A DNA stretch of 52,441 nucleotides from positions 1-52,441 of the forward strand of contig NZ_LT630004.1 in NCBI RefSeq assembly GCF_900111815.1. Reading direction: 5' to 3'. The DNA comes from Bacillus massilinigeriensis. Its GTDB lineage: Bacteria > Bacillota > Bacilli > Bacillales > Cytobacillaceae. The translations under genes were made by a program, and so were the position numbers. Positions 21,095-32,289 of this stretch are shown piece by piece. How positions within the stretch are numbered: position 1 is the stretch's first letter; every line of letters starts with the position of its first letter. The notes under the pieces were generated by a model. That model saw nothing but the letters and a program-made list of their open reading frames with translations. It did not search any database and was not told where the DNA came from.

Positions 21095-23344
21095 ATGCAA
21101 TTTTTAACAGATAGATTATTAAAAGGCTTGAACCCGGAGCAGCAAAAAGCCGTCAAGACAACAGATGGCCCCCTATTGCTGATGGCAGGGGCGGGAAGCG
21201 GAAAGACGAGGGTGCTGACCCACAGGATCGGTTACCTGATTGTCGAAAAGGGAGTCAATCCCTACAATATCCTCGCGATCACCTTCACGAACAAAGCTGC
21301 CAGGGAAATGCGCGAGCGGATCGGGGGAATCATGGGCGGGGCAGCCGATGATATTTGGATCTCCACGTTCCACTCAATGTGCGTCCGCATCCTCCGCCGC
21401 GACATCGACCGGATTGGCTTCAGCCGCAATTTCACAATCCTTGATTCAACCGACCAGCAGTCGGTCATCAAATCCATATTGAAAGAAAAGAATATGGATC
21501 CGAAAAAGTTTGACCCGCGTGCGATTCTTGGCACCATTTCCTCGGCGAAAAACGAACTGATTACGCCGGAGGAATACAGCAAGACAACAGGGGATTACTT
21601 TGCCAATATGGTGAGCGAAGTATACACCGAGTACCAGAAGCGCCTTCGGAAAAACAATGCGCTCGACTTTGACGACCTCATTATGTCGACAATCACGCTG
21701 TTTCAGCGCGTGCCAGAGGTTCTCGAGTATTACCAGCGCAAATTCCAGTACATCCACGTCGATGAGTACCAGGATACGAACAGGGCACAATACATGCTCG
21801 TAAAGCTGCTTGCAGCAAGATTTAGGAATCTTTGCGTTGTCGGTGACTCTGACCAGTCTATTTACCGCTGGCGCGGAGCCGATATCGCGAACATTCTTTC
21901 TTTTGAAAAAGACTACCCGAACGCCAGTGTCATCTTGCTCGAGCAAAATTACCGTTCGACGAAGAAAATTTTGCTGGCAGCAAACAAAGTAATCGAAAAC
22001 AACTTGAATCGCAAGCCGAAAAATCTTTGGACAGAGAACAGCGATGGCAATAAGATTGTCTACTTCCGGGCAGACAGCGAACAGGGAGAAGCGCAGTTCA
22101 TCATCGGAAAAATTCAAGAGCTTATTAGGACAAAAGGGCGGAAGCATTCAGATATCGCCATTCTGTACCGCACAAATGCGCAGTCCCGTGCAATCGAGGA
22201 AGCGTTCCTGAAATCCAATATCGAATACTCCATCGTCGGAGGCATCAAGTTCTATGACCGCAAGGAGATCAAGGATATCTTGGCGTACTTGCGCCTTATT
22301 TCCAACCCGGATGACGATATCAGCCTGCAGCGTGTCATTAATGTTCCGAAGCGGGCGATCGGCTCGACTTCCGTTGATAAAATCGCTAATTTCGCGGCAA
22401 TGCACGATATGTCCATGTTCCAGGCGCTCCAAAGCCTTGAGCTGATCGGTCTTAGCCCGAAAGCGGAAAAGGCTGCAGCGGAGTTCCGCTCGCTTATCAG
22501 CAATTTTACGAATATGCAGGAATTCCTGTCGGTAACGGAGCTTGTTGAGGATATTCTCGACAAATCGGGTTACCGCGAGATGCTGAAAGCGGAGAAATCG
22601 ATCGAAGCGCAAAGCAGGATGGAGAACTTGGATGAATTTTTAACCGTAACAAAGAGCTTTGAAGATAGCAGCGAGGACAAAAGTCTCGTTGGCTTCCTGA
22701 CAGATCTTGCGCTTGTGGCGGATATCGACCGTTTGGATGATGACGGCGAAAAGAAAACCGATACTGTCACATTGATGACGCTCCACTCGGCGAAAGGCTT
22801 GGAGTTTCCTGTCGTCTTCCTGATTGGAATGGAGGAAGGAGTCTTCCCGCACAGCCGCTCCCTTATGGAAGAAGCGGAAATGGAAGAAGAGCGCCGGCTT
22901 GCATATGTCGGCATCACAAGGGCAGAGGAAGAATTATTCATCACCAATGCCCAAATGCGTACATTGTACGGCCGCACGAACATGAACCCGGAATCCCGCT
23001 TCATTAAAGAAATTCCATCAGACTTAATCGAAGATGCCGTTCCGAAGAAGAAGGGCTCTCCATTCGAATCATCAGCTTCTGCATTCAGCACGGGAAGCAG
23101 GAAATCTCCGTCCACCTATGGAGAGCGGCGCGGGATGAGGCCGGCGGTTAGGCGGCCCGAAGCGTCATCGGCAGCTCCAGGAGACTGGAAGGTCGGCGAT
23201 AAAGCGAAGCATGGGAAATGGGGAACAGGGACGGTTGTCAGTGTTAAAGGCTCTGGCGAAGGAATGGAGCTCGATATTGCCTTCCCAAGTCCAACAGGTG
23301 TGAAGCGCCTCTTGGCGAAATTCGCGCCGATCGAAAAAGCATAA
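21095..23344 (+). CDS. pcrA: ATP-dependent DNA helicase PcrA
   Basis: PcrA is the essential 3'-5' superfamily 1 helicase of Gram-positive bacteria. It acts in nucleotide excision repair, clearing RecA filaments, plasmid rolling-circle replication and RNA polymerase-linked conflicts. The 749-residue protein has the Walker [12 protein letters not shown] at about residues 31-41, motif [10 protein letters not shown] near 222-229, motif [15 protein letters not shown], motif [18 protein letters not shown] and motif [16 protein letters not shown]. The C-terminus carries the Tudor-like [17 protein letters not shown] module that contacts RNA polymerase. ATG 21095 follows GGTGGTGAG. Confidence 0.97.
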   Translation: MQFLTDRLLKGLNPEQQKAVKTTDGPLLLMAGAGSGKTRVLTHRIGYLIVEKGVNPYNILAITFTNKAAREMRERIGGIMGGAADDIWISTFHSMCVRILRRDIDRIGFSRNFTILDSTDQQSVIKSILKEKNMDPKKFDPRAILGTISSAKNELITPEEYSKTTGDYFANMVSEVYTEYQKRLRKNNALDFDDLIMSTITLFQRVPEVLEYYQRKFQYIHVDEYQDTNRAQYMLVKLLAARFRNLCVVGDSDQSIYRWRGADIANILSFEKDYPNASVILLEQNYRSTKKILLAANKVIENNLNRKPKNLWTENSDGNKIVYFRADSEQGEAQFIIGKIQELIRTKGRKHSDIAILYRTNAQSRAIEEAFLKSNIEYSIVGGIKFYDRKEIKDILAYLRLISNPDDDISLQRVINVPKRAIGSTSVDKIANFAAMHDMSMFQALQSLELIGLSPKAEKAAAEFRSLISNFTNMQEFLSVTELVEDILDKSGYREMLKAEKSIEAQSRMENLDEFLTVTKSFEDSSEDKSLVGFLTDLALVADIDRLDDDGEKKTDTVTLMTLHSAKGLEFPVVFLIGMEEGVFPHSRSLMEEAEMEEERRLAYVGITRAEEELFITNAQMRTLYGRTNMNPESRFIKEIPSDLIEDAVPKKKGSPFESSASAFSTGSRKSPSTYGERRGMRPAVRRPEASSAAPGDWKVGDKAKHGKWGTGTVVSVKGSGEGMELDIAFPSPTGVKRLLAKFAPIEKA

Positions 23345-25375
<2,031 letters not shown>

Positions 25376-25388
25376 GGGGGGAACCGGC

Positions 25389-26579
25389 ATGAGGAAGCTC
25401 TTCATCGCCACTTTTTCCATCGTTCTGCTCCTGGCGGGCTGTGCTCCTAACTTTCAAAAAGAAGAGCAGGTCGTCCAAAAGCGCGATAAAGATTCAAAGG
25501 AAAAAGCGATTATTCCTAAGTACAAAATTTCAGAGAAATATTACCGTTCGATTGTGCCATTTGAGCCAAGCGCCGCACGCGGCCAGGTTGTAAATAATCT
25601 GAATACACGCTATGACATCAATGAGTTTGAGACCGGCTTGATGCGGATTGCCCAAAACTCATTCGATACAGAGAAATATGTCTTCCAGGAAGGCCAGTAT
25701 CTCAAGGCAAAAACAGTGCAATCATGGCTAAACCGCAAGCTTACAGCAGAGCAGCTAAAGGCGAACGCTGAAAATAAGGAGGAACCCTCCACCGAGGAGG
25801 ATAATGTTGGACTCAATCCGGCTATCGAAGGCGGGGATGTTGCGGTAATGAACAAAAAGAGCCCAATTTACCTTTCGCACATCCTGGAGCATGATTATCT
25901 TATAAAGGCGGATGACAAAGGGACATACAAGCTGGGCGGCGTAGTCATCGGCCTTGCGCTCAACTCGATCCATTACTACCAGAAAGAAGAGTTTGGCGAC
26001 ACATTTGAAGTGAAAATACCACATGCGGAAATGGAACAGGAAGGGAAACGGATTGCACAGGAAGTAGTCAACCGCCTCCGCAGGATGGACGAATTGAAGA
26101 ATATCCCGATTACGCTCGCTTTGTTCGAGCAAAAAAGCCGCTCTTCCGTTGTTCCCGGTAACTTCATTGCCTATTCAGAAGTAGATCAAGGAGGCTCCAA
26201 CATCAGCAGCTGGGAAAAGGTGAAGGAGAAATACGTTCTCTTCCCGTCAGATGAAGCGAAGCGCGACCATCGGGACGACCTTGTTTGGTTCGAAAACTTC
26301 AAGCAAGATGTCGAGAAATACTTCCCGAACTATAACGGCGTTGTCGGCAATGCATTCTATCTGGACGATCAGCTCCAGAACATCAGCATCGATATCCCCA
26401 TCCAGTTTTACGGAAAAGCAGAAGCAGTGAGTTTTACGCAGTATGCGACAGGCCTTGTCATGGACCAGTTCCCAGAACATGTATCCATCCAGGTCAGCAT
26501 CACATCCGTCAATGGGCCGGAAGCGCTGATATTGCGCAAGCCTGACCAAAAAGAGCCAACTGTTCATATTTATCAATAG
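25389..26579 (+). CDS. camS: CamS family sex pheromone lipoprotein (YerH-like)
   Basis: The 396-residue product begins with a lipoprotein signal (MRKLFIATFSIVLLLAGCAP, lipobox LAGC). It continues with the CamS/YerH domain: YYRSIVPFEPSAARGQVVNN, LSHILEHDYLI, and GNFIAYSEVDQGGSNISSWE in the second half. In enterococci and staphylococci the lipoprotein signal peptide of CamS-type proteins yields a peptide pheromone; in Bacillus the role is unknown. It is the last gene of the pcrB-pcrA-ligA-camS cluster, 13 nt after ligA, with GGGGGGGAA before the ATG, and is followed by a terminator. Confidence 0.9.
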   Translation: MRKLFIATFSIVLLLAGCAPNFQKEEQVVQKRDKDSKEKAIIPKYKISEKYYRSIVPFEPSAARGQVVNNLNTRYDINEFETGLMRIAQNSFDTEKYVFQEGQYLKAKTVQSWLNRKLTAEQLKANAENKEEPSTEEDNVGLNPAIEGGDVAVMNKKSPIYLSHILEHDYLIKADDKGTYKLGGVVIGLALNSIHYYQKEEFGDTFEVKIPHAEMEQEGKRIAQEVVNRLRRMDELKNIPITLALFEQKSRSSVVPGNFIAYSEVDQGGSNISSWEKVKEKYVLFPSDEAKRDHRDDLVWFENFKQDVEKYFPNYNGVVGNAFYLDDQLQNISIDIPIQFYGKAEAVSFTQYATGLVMDQFPEHVSIQVSITSVNGPEALILRKPDQKEPTVHIYQ

Positions 26580-26584
26580 ACGGG

Positions 26585-26616
26585 AAAACCAGGACTTCTT
26601 AGGTTCTGGTTTTTTG
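26585..26616 (+). terminator. Terminator of the pcrB-pcrA-ligA-camS cluster
   Basis: AAAACCAGGAC pairs with GTTCTGGTTTT, followed by further T residues. Confidence 0.85.
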
Positions 26617-26768
26617 TGATGTGATTGGAGAGAGTGGGGGCCTTTTTTTGCGGGGGGCGAGCGAGAGTCTAATATATTTTTATAATAAAAGTAATGCAGA
26701 AAATAAATATTACAATAATTCACAGAAAAGGTTTTTATCTAAAAAAAGAATAGCGGAGAAGAGTTTTA

Positions 26769-26940
26769 ATGAATAAAATGGATCGATTTTCCTTCTAAAA
26801 AAGAAATTTTTGCAGTCTACGGTTTCCCTAGGCTTTATTTATCATATTTATTAATAAACCCAAAGAAGACGATTAGAGTATCTTTCATTGTAATCCTTAT
26901 GGTATTGTTTATAACTTGGCTGTTAACTTCATTTAAGTAA
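26769..26940 (+). pseudogene. Small membrane protein gene with a one-base frameshift
   Basis: ATG 26769 follows GGAGAAG and reads only nine codons to a stop (MNKMDRFSF). If one A of the AAAA run at 26775-26778 is removed, the frame continues as MNKWIDFPSKKEIFAVYGF through a hydrophobic segment (RVSFIVILMVLFITWLLTSF) to TAA at 26938-26940, giving 56 residues with one transmembrane helix. The good ribosome binding site, uninterrupted frame and protein-like sequence argue for a real gene disrupted by a homopolymer indel, or a base-calling error. I do not recognise the family. The rest of the gap 26617-26768 is AT-rich with nothing further visible. Confidence 0.55.
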
Positions 26941-26965
26941 GAATCCGGAACTCTTTCGTGAACCT

Positions 26966-26996
26966 AAAAAGACTGCCGAGGTTTGGCAGTCTTTTT
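26966..26996. terminator. Bidirectional terminator between convergent genes
   Basis: AAAAAGACTGCC (26966-26977) pairs perfectly with GGCAGTCTTTTT (26985-26996). A and T runs on both sides let it serve the forward small gene and the reverse oxygenase gene ending at 27003. Confidence 0.9.
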
Positions 26997-27002
26997 CACT
27001 AT

Positions 27003-27785
27003 TTAAGTGATCGCAATCGTGAGTGGTGTGTAATCGATAAGGAGAACGCCTCTTTCAGCGGGACGGGATTCTGGTCCTTTTTTAATTCCACTAACATAGT
27101 GGCTCACTTTCTTATCGCACACCCCGTAGGAATCGAGCGGCTCCGTAAGGTCGAATTCATCGAGAATCAGTTTTTCGTTTGCTTGCTCCCGGTTGAGGCC
27201 GGCACAGCTTGGATGCGCGACAGTACTGCGGCCACCGTGTACATTTTTATACGTGATAAGATGCACAAAGGTAAATGGCTCTCCATCCTGATGAATCGTA
27301 TTCGGTGATGCGACGGATTCCTGTGTTTCATCCTCCACCATATATTTCACAAAGTGAACGCCAACATGGATTGGCAGAATTTTTTCATAAGGATTCCAGA
27401 ATGTTTCGTTAAAATCATATTTGATGATTTCCTGCAGCAAGGCGTTTTCTTTTATTTTTTCGCTGAGGGCAGGGAACGCGCGATATTCTTCAAGGTATTC
27501 TGCGTTGAAAGTTCCTTGAAAATACAGCGATTTCGCTTCTCCGTCTTCATCAATAAAGTCAGGCAGCCACTGCAGGGCACCGTCCCAAGGATTGATGATC
27601 GCTCGGGAATATTTTCTGTAACGATGGCTTTCAGGGGAATATGTATCCCGCGGAAGATGGTCGAATTCCTCGGCCAGTTCGCGAAGATCCGCTTCAAGGC
27701 TTGGCACAGGGAGAGTCATCAATCCAAACTTTTTGTAGCCATAGGCTTCAAGGTCTTTCTTTTTGTTCAATAATGCATGTTCCAT
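27003..27785 (-). CDS. 2OG-Fe(II) dioxygenase family protein (possible amino acid hydroxylase)
   Basis: The 260-residue protein resembles the 2OG-Fe_Oxy_2 family (PF10014), which includes Bacillus L-isoleucine 4-hydroxylase and the biofilm protein BsmA. The likely iron ligands are His and Asp in NTIHQDGEPFTFVHLI, and a distal His in KKVSHYVSGIKKG. The stretch KNVHGGRSTVAHPS lies in the usual beta-strand region, and ERGVLLIDYTPL near the C-terminus holds the usual 2OG-binding position. No signal peptide is seen. ATG at 27785 follows GGAGGC. It is a single-gene unit between a bidirectional terminator and the family C repeat. The substrate cannot be read from the sequence. Confidence 0.8.
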   Translation of the reverse strand: MEHALLNKKKDLEAYGYKKFGLMTLPVPSLEADLRELAEEFDHLPRDTYSPESHRYRKYSRAIINPWDGALQWLPDFIDEDGEAKSLYFQGTFNAEYLEEYRAFPALSEKIKENALLQEIIKYDFNETFWNPYEKILPIHVGVHFVKYMVEDETQESVASPNTIHQDGEPFTFVHLITYKNVHGGRSTVAHPSCAGLNREQANEKLILDEFDLTEPLDSYGVCDKKVSHYVSGIKKGPESRPAERGVLLIDYTPLTIAIT

Positions 27786-27917
27786 ATGTAATGCCTCCGA
27801 TAATTGAGATGACCGCCGCAGAATCGGGCGGGTTCCATTTGCTCATTATACGATAAGCGAGGCTTGTCAGGGAAATGATTGCACGGGTGGGAAAAGGATT
27901 GATTTCCATTCTGGTCT

Positions 27918-28022
27918 GGCAAATAAACGGTTATGAACGGACAATAAAATGCCGGAACCGGACAATTAAAAGGTTCAATCGGACAATAAAAGTATTAGAA
28001 TGGCAAATAGGGCAGTGCCCTA
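27918..28022. repeat. Family C repeat: five 21-nt units with GGACAATAAAA heads
   Basis: Units start at 27918, 27939, 27960, 27981 and 28002, exactly 21 nt apart. Heads are GGCAAATAAA, GGACAATAAA, GGACAATTAA, GGACAATAAA and GGCAAATAGG; the other 10-12 nt of each unit differ. This is the same period and layout as families A and B but with an unrelated word. It lies in the gap 27786-28147 between the divergent oxygenase gene and the NERD remnant; nothing else is seen there apart from a TATAAT at 28112-28117. Confidence 0.85.
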
Positions 28023-28147
28023 TGCTTGACCGTTAAGCAAGGAAGCAAAAATAGTAGAAATCGAAGAATAATGGGCATAATTGTATATCGAGGTCATACC
28101 AATTTTTTCTGTATAATGGAAGAAACGAATAGCAAGGAGTGAAGATA

Positions 28148-28517
28148 TTGATTGTAATACCAAGGACAAAGCCGAAAATAATGAAGGCAGAGGAAAGTGA
28201 AACTGTCAAAAAAGAAGCTGGAAAAATTGATTCAATTTCTTATAAGGGAGAATATTAGCCATAACCCTTCTGTATGGACGCTTTTTGAATTGAAAAAAGG
28301 TGATCTCATAACTGGTGTGCAATGTCCTAGTTATGGATGTATTTTCATGCGTTGGCACAGAGGCCATTGTCATTGTGAAAAATGTCTATGCCAGTCAAAA
28401 GATGCTCATAAAGAAGCGCTCAAGGATTTTTTTACCTCTATCAAACTCCACTATCTAATAGAAAATGCCGCACGTTTCTGCATTTATCCTCTATTTCAAC
28501 TACATCTAAACTTCTAA
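28148..28517 (+). pseudogene. Decayed NERD-domain (nuclease-related) protein gene
   Basis: TTG 28148 has an ideal AAGGAGT at 28134-28140 and a TATAAT upstream. It begins LIVIPRTKPKIMKAEESE, like the N-termini of Bacillus NERD-domain proteins, but stops at 28258. Another frame (28197-28517) then gives the C-terminal signature of the family: a CPSYGC...CHCEKC zinc-binding region followed by SKDAHKEALKDFF. Both ends of a normally about 300-residue protein are present, but the central nuclease-related domain is missing and the frame is broken. The two zinc-binding cysteine pairs look partly altered. Expression of a working protein is unlikely. Confidence 0.6.
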
Positions 28518-28627
28518 AAAAACTCCCGTTTTCTTTTTCAGGAAAAAATAAAACAAGGATTTATCACCAATCTATAGAGTGAATGTTACAACGTCTCATA
28601 ATTTAATGAACTATCAAATAATTATCT

Positions 28628-28657
28628 TTGAATACTTTCCCCATGTCATGATAGAAT
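28628..28657 (+). promoter_or_regulatory. Possible sigma-A promoter of pruA
   Basis: TTGAAT (28628-28633), 18 nt, TAGAAT (28652-28657), 40 nt before the ATG. No sigma-54 type GG/GC motif is seen, although rocA-type genes in B. subtilis use SigL. The rest of the gap 28518-28627 shows nothing. Confidence 0.45.
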
Positions 28658-28697
28658 AATAGTTGGGCAAGAAAGCATTTTCATAGGAGGGGATTGG

Positions 28698-30245
28698 ATG
28701 GTTCAGCCATATAAACACGAGCCTTTTACAAATTTCAAAGTCGAAGAAAATAAGAAAGATTACCTTCAAGGTCTAGAAACGGTAAAAGGTTATCTTGGCC
28801 AGGATTATGATTTATTGATTGGCGGAGAGCGTGTTTCGACAGAGGATAAAATCATTTCCTATAACCCAGCTAATAAAGAAGAGGTTATTGGCCGTGTATC
28901 CAAGGCAACTCGCGAGCATGCAGAGCAAGCGATGCAAGCTGCGGTGGAGGCATTCAAAACTTGGAAAAAAGTAAAACCTGAAACTCGTGCTGATGTACTT
29001 TTCAAAGCAGCAGCGATTATTCGCCGCCGCAAGCATGAATTCTCAGCACTTTTAACTAAAGAAGCTGGAAAGCCATGGAATGAAGCAGATGCTGATACAG
29101 CGGAAGCTATTGACTTCCTTGAGTACTATGCACGCCAAATTCTATTAATCAAAGACGGTGTTCCAGTGAATAGCCGTCCGAATGAATATAACCGTTATGA
29201 TTACATTCCGCTAGGCGTGGGAATTGTTATTTCACCATGGAACTTCCCGCTTGCAATCATGGCAGGCACAACCGTTGCGGCGATTGTGGCAGGCAACACT
29301 GTTCTGTTGAAGCCAGCTTCTACAACGCCTGTTGTTGCGGCTAAGTTTGTGGAAGTAATGGAAGAAGCAGGCCTTCCTAAAGGCGTGTTGAACTTTGTAC
29401 CAGGAAGCGGCGCGGAAGTCGGCGACTATCTTGTTGACCACAAAGATACTCGTTTTATTTCTTTTACAGGATCCCGTGACGTCGGTCTGCGCATTTACAA
29501 GCGTGCAGCTGAGTTGAACGAAGGTCAAATTTGGCTGAAGCGTGTTATTGCAGAAATGGGCGGAAAAGACACAATGGTAGTTGACAGCGATGCAGACCTT
29601 GAGCTTGCAGCTCAATCTATTGTTGCTTCTGCGTTTGGCTTCTCTGGCCAAAAATGCTCGGCATGTTCCCGTGCAGTAATTGTGGAAGATGTCTATGATC
29701 AAGTATTGAACCGTGTGGTGGAACTGACAAAAGAGCTGACTGTTGGTAATCCGGAAGAGCAAGGCACTTTCATGGGCCCTGTCAATGACCAAAATGCATT
29801 CAATAAAATTATGGAATACATTGAAATCGGCAAGCAAGAGGGTAAGCTGATGGCAGGTGGCGAAGGAGACGACAGCAAAGGCTATTTCATCAAGCCAACT
29901 GTTTTTGCTGATCTTGATCCGAAAGCACGCATCATGCAGGAAGAAATCTTTGGCCCAGTTGTTGGATTTACAAAAGCAAAGGATTTCGACCATGCACTTG
30001 AAATTGCCAACAATACGGAATACGGTTTAACTGGTGCGGTCATTACTAGAAACCGCGAACATATCCAAAAAGCACGTGAAGATTTCCATGTTGGAAACTT
30101 ATACTTCAACCGCGGCTGCACAGGCGCTATCGTTGGCTACCAGCCGTTCGGCGGATTCAACATGTCCGGAACAGACTCCAAAGCAGGCGGTCCAGACTAC
30201 ATCCTGCTTCACATGCAAGCAAAGACAACATCCGAAATGTACTAA
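28698..30245 (+). CDS. pruA: L-glutamate gamma-semialdehyde dehydrogenase (1-pyrroline-5-carboxylate dehydrogenase)
   Basis: This enzyme oxidises glutamate semialdehyde, the product of proline or arginine breakdown, to glutamate with NAD+. The 515-residue aldehyde dehydrogenase shows the catalytic Cys320 in [11 protein letters not shown] and the general base Glu286 in AEMGGKD. It also has the cofactor motif FTGSRDVG near 256-263, the conserved SPWNFPLAI near 179, and C-terminal [10 protein letters not shown]. It is a RocA/PutC-type protein, not fused to proline dehydrogenase. ATG 28698 follows AGGAGGGG. A putP-type proline transporter lies 7 kb downstream; no proline dehydrogenase gene is in the window. 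Confidence 0.95.
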   Translation: MVQPYKHEPFTNFKVEENKKDYLQGLETVKGYLGQDYDLLIGGERVSTEDKIISYNPANKEEVIGRVSKATREHAEQAMQAAVEAFKTWKKVKPETRADVLFKAAAIIRRRKHEFSALLTKEAGKPWNEADADTAEAIDFLEYYARQILLIKDGVPVNSRPNEYNRYDYIPLGVGIVISPWNFPLAIMAGTTVAAIVAGNTVLLKPASTTPVVAAKFVEVMEEAGLPKGVLNFVPGSGAEVGDYLVDHKDTRFISFTGSRDVGLRIYKRAAELNEGQIWLKRVIAEMGGKDTMVVDSDADLELAAQSIVASAFGFSGQKCSACSRAVIVEDVYDQVLNRVVELTKELTVGNPEEQGTFMGPVNDQNAFNKIMEYIEIGKQEGKLMAGGEGDDSKGYFIKPTVFADLDPKARIMQEEIFGPVVGFTKAKDFDHALEIANNTEYGLTGAVITRNREHIQKAREDFHVGNLYFNRGCTGAIVGYQPFGGFNMSGTDSKAGGPDYILLHMQAKTTSEMY

Positions 30246-30289
30246 GAGATAGGACCAATTCGGAAAAGTACGACATATAAGACAGACCC

Positions 30290-30318
30290 TAGCCTCCTTC
30301 CACTTTGGAAGGAGGCTA
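30290..30318 (+). terminator. Hairpin after pruA
   Basis: TAGCCTCCTTCC (30290-30301) and GGAAGGAGGCTA (30307-30318) are perfectly complementary. The T-tract is poor (TTCC), so it may terminate weakly or protect the 3' end. Confidence 0.65.
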
Positions 30319-30345
30319 TTCCAATTAACAAGGTACCTTAACAAG

Positions 30346-30434
30346 GTGCCTGACCCCCAGTGCGGTGGAGTGGTAAAGGACAGCAGCGTGCCTGACCCCC
30401 GGTGCTGCACAGTGCTAAAGCGTGCCTGACCCCC
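30346..30434 (+). repeat. Three direct copies of GTGCCTGACCCCC
   Basis: The 13-mer occurs at 30346-30358, 30388-30400 and 30422-30434 (spacings 42 and 34). It is followed by CAGTGCGG, CGGTGCTG and CTCTGCG, and the first two intervals both contain TGGTAAAG or TGCTAAAG. It is a short interspersed repeat of unknown role between pruA and aceA. Confidence 0.75.
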
Positions 30435-30503
30435 TCTGCGTGCGTACTCCTTGAAGCTTCAAATTTTGTCGAAATAAAATTTCAGAAAAATCCATCAAAA
30501 GTA

Positions 30504-30531
30504 TTGCAATTCATCCACCCTGTTATATAAT
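30504..30531 (+). promoter_or_regulatory. Promoter of aceA
   Basis: TTGCAA (30504-30509), 16 nt, TATAAT (30526-30531). The predicted start near 30538 leaves a leader of about 115 nt. Confidence 0.65.
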
Positions 30532-30565
30532 ACAATCATAAAAATAATTTACTGTATTATAACAA

Positions 30566-30642
30566 GGGTCAACCGAAAACGGGATAGAGCTAAACCAGTA
30601 AGGTACAGCCTCCACCCGAAAGATTACTATTTTGATAGGAGG
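30566..30642 (+). promoter_or_regulatory. Structured leader of aceA with an anti-ribosome-binding-site segment
   Basis: Nested pairings suggest a three-way junction. GGGT (30566-30569) pairs with ACCC (30614-30617), CCG with CGG (30573-30575/30580-30582), and GCT-ACC with GGT-AGC (30589-30596/30602-30609). CCTCC at 30609-30613 is complementary to the ribosome binding site GGAGG at 30638-30642. A second pairing, CGGG (30580-30583) with CCCG (30615-30618), competes with the first. The structure is drawn by eye and matches no riboswitch class I recognise. Confidence 0.35.
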
Positions 30643-30653
30643 AAACAGCAAAC

Positions 30654-31937
30654 ATGACAGATTCAAGAGTAAAGCAGTTGCAGGAAAACTGGGAAATGGA
30701 TTCACGTTGGAAAGGAATTGAGAGACCATATACAGCGGAGGATGTCATCAAGCTCCGCGGTTCCATTGATATTGAGCATACGCTCGCCCGCCGCGGCGCG
30801 GAAAAGCTGTGGAAACTAGTAAACGAAGAGAATTTCATCAATGCGCTTGGTGCCTTGACTGGAAATCAGGCTGTTCAGCAGGTGAAGGCCGGCCTAAAAG
30901 CAATCTATCTCAGCGGCTGGCAGGTTGCAGCCGATGCGAACCTTTCCGGACATATGTATCCGGACCAAAGCCTTTATCCAGCGAACAGCGTTCCAGCAGT
31001 AGTAAAGCGAATCAACCAAGCATTGCAGCGTGCTGACCAAATCACTCATTCTGAAGGAGATCAATCCGTCGACTGGTTTGCGCCGATTGTCGCGGATGCA
31101 GAAGCAGGGTTTGGCGGACAGCTTAATGTATTTGAACTGATGAAGGGCATGATTGAGTCGGGTGCTGCCGGCGTTCACTTCGAAGATCAGCTTTCCTCTG
31201 AAAAGAAATGCGGCCACCTTGGAGGCAAAGTTCTTCTGCCAACACAGACAGCTGTTAAGAACTTAATCTCCGCTCGCCTTGCTGCTGATGTGATGGGCGT
31301 TCCAACACTTGTTATTGCAAGGACAGACGCCAACGCAGCTGAACTGATCACAAGCGATGTCGATCCAGCAGATGCGCCGTTTATCATAGGCGAGCGTACG
31401 CCCGAAGGCTTCTTCCGCACAAATGCGGGTCTTGACCAGGCAATCGCGCGGGGTTTGGCGTATGCGCCGTATGCGGACCTCATCTGGTGTGAAACTTCAG
31501 AACCCAATATCGAGGAAGCGCGCCGCTTTGCCGAAGCAATTCATGAAAAATTCCCTGGGAAACTGCTCGCATACAATTGCTCGCCTTCCTTCAACTGGAA
31601 AAAGAAATTGGATGACGAGACGATTGCGGAGTTCCAGATGGAGCTCGGAAAAATGGGCTACAAGTTCCAGTTCGTCACACTTGCAGGATTCCATGCCCTT
31701 AACCACAGCATGTTTGAACTAGCAAGAGGCTACCGCGATCGCGGAATGGCTGCTTACTCTGAACTTCAGCAAGCAGAGTTTGCCAGCGAAGAGTACGGCT
31801 ACACCGCAGCAAGACACCAGCGCGAAGTCGGCACAGGCTACTTCGATCAAGTTTCTATGGTCATCACTGGCGGAACCTCTTCAACAACTGCCCTCAAAGG
31901 CTCCACGGAAGAGGAACAATTCACTGCCGCAAAGTAA
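30654..31937 (+). CDS. aceA: Isocitrate lyase
   Basis: AceA splits isocitrate to glyoxylate and succinate, the entry to the glyoxylate shunt, allowing growth on acetate or fatty acids. The 427-residue protein carries the catalytic signature KKCGHLGGK with Cys186. It also has [10 protein letters not shown], the metal-binding region [11 protein letters not shown] and the C-terminal GTGYFDQV typical of the family. ATG 30654 follows AGGAGG (30637-30642). No malate synthase gene is adjacent; it is expected elsewhere. B. subtilis 168 lacks isocitrate lyase while several other Bacillaceae have it, so this marks a difference from that model strain. Confidence 0.96.
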   Translation: MTDSRVKQLQENWEMDSRWKGIERPYTAEDVIKLRGSIDIEHTLARRGAEKLWKLVNEENFINALGALTGNQAVQQVKAGLKAIYLSGWQVAADANLSGHMYPDQSLYPANSVPAVVKRINQALQRADQITHSEGDQSVDWFAPIVADAEAGFGGQLNVFELMKGMIESGAAGVHFEDQLSSEKKCGHLGGKVLLPTQTAVKNLISARLAADVMGVPTLVIARTDANAAELITSDVDPADAPFIIGERTPEGFFRTNAGLDQAIARGLAYAPYADLIWCETSEPNIEEARRFAEAIHEKFPGKLLAYNCSPSFNWKKKLDDETIAEFQMELGKMGYKFQFVTLAGFHALNHSMFELARGYRDRGMAAYSELQQAEFASEEYGYTAARHQREVGTGYFDQVSMVITGGTSSTTALKGSTEEEQFTAAK

Positions 31938-32186
31938 CCGGAGCTTCTTAGCAGCTCACCGTAATGGACATAATGTTTCAACCCTAACGAAATCGGATAC
32001 GCATCATTACGCTAAAGGCGTATCGCAACAACACGCACAAGCACAACTAGCTACTGATGCAGCACTATGTTTGATTAGTAACTTCACTGATCAGCACGCA
32101 ATGCACTATGTTTTATCAGCATCACGAACGGAATTACCTTGTCACCAGCAAGGGCTGTTTGATTCTTTCACCTAATCCTAATTCGT
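31938..32186. other. Gap between aceA and yueI without a convincing gene
   Basis: This stretch holds an inverted repeat GATACGC/GCGTATC (about 31996-32022) and two copies of GCACTATGTTT near 32060 and 32102. Reading frames through it overlap the aceA end and lack ribosome binding sites. I see no RNA gene signature. Confidence 0.5.
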
Positions 32187-32216
32187 CTTCCCTGTCACAA
32201 GGGAAGGTTTTTTTTC
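32187..32216 (+). terminator. Terminator upstream of yueI (end of the aceA unit)
   Basis: CTTCCCT (32187-32193) pairs with AGGGAAG (32200-32206), followed by a run of eight T. Confidence 0.85.
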
Positions 32217-32289
32217 GCCAGAAAAGGTTATGCTTAAATTGGCACAGAAAAAATGAAGCAGTCATACATAATAGCAGCGGGGTGATAAT

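Noticed and set aside
31780-32175. 131-codon frame overlapping the end of aceA
   Set aside because: It begins inside aceA in another frame and its composition is not protein-like; no start signal.
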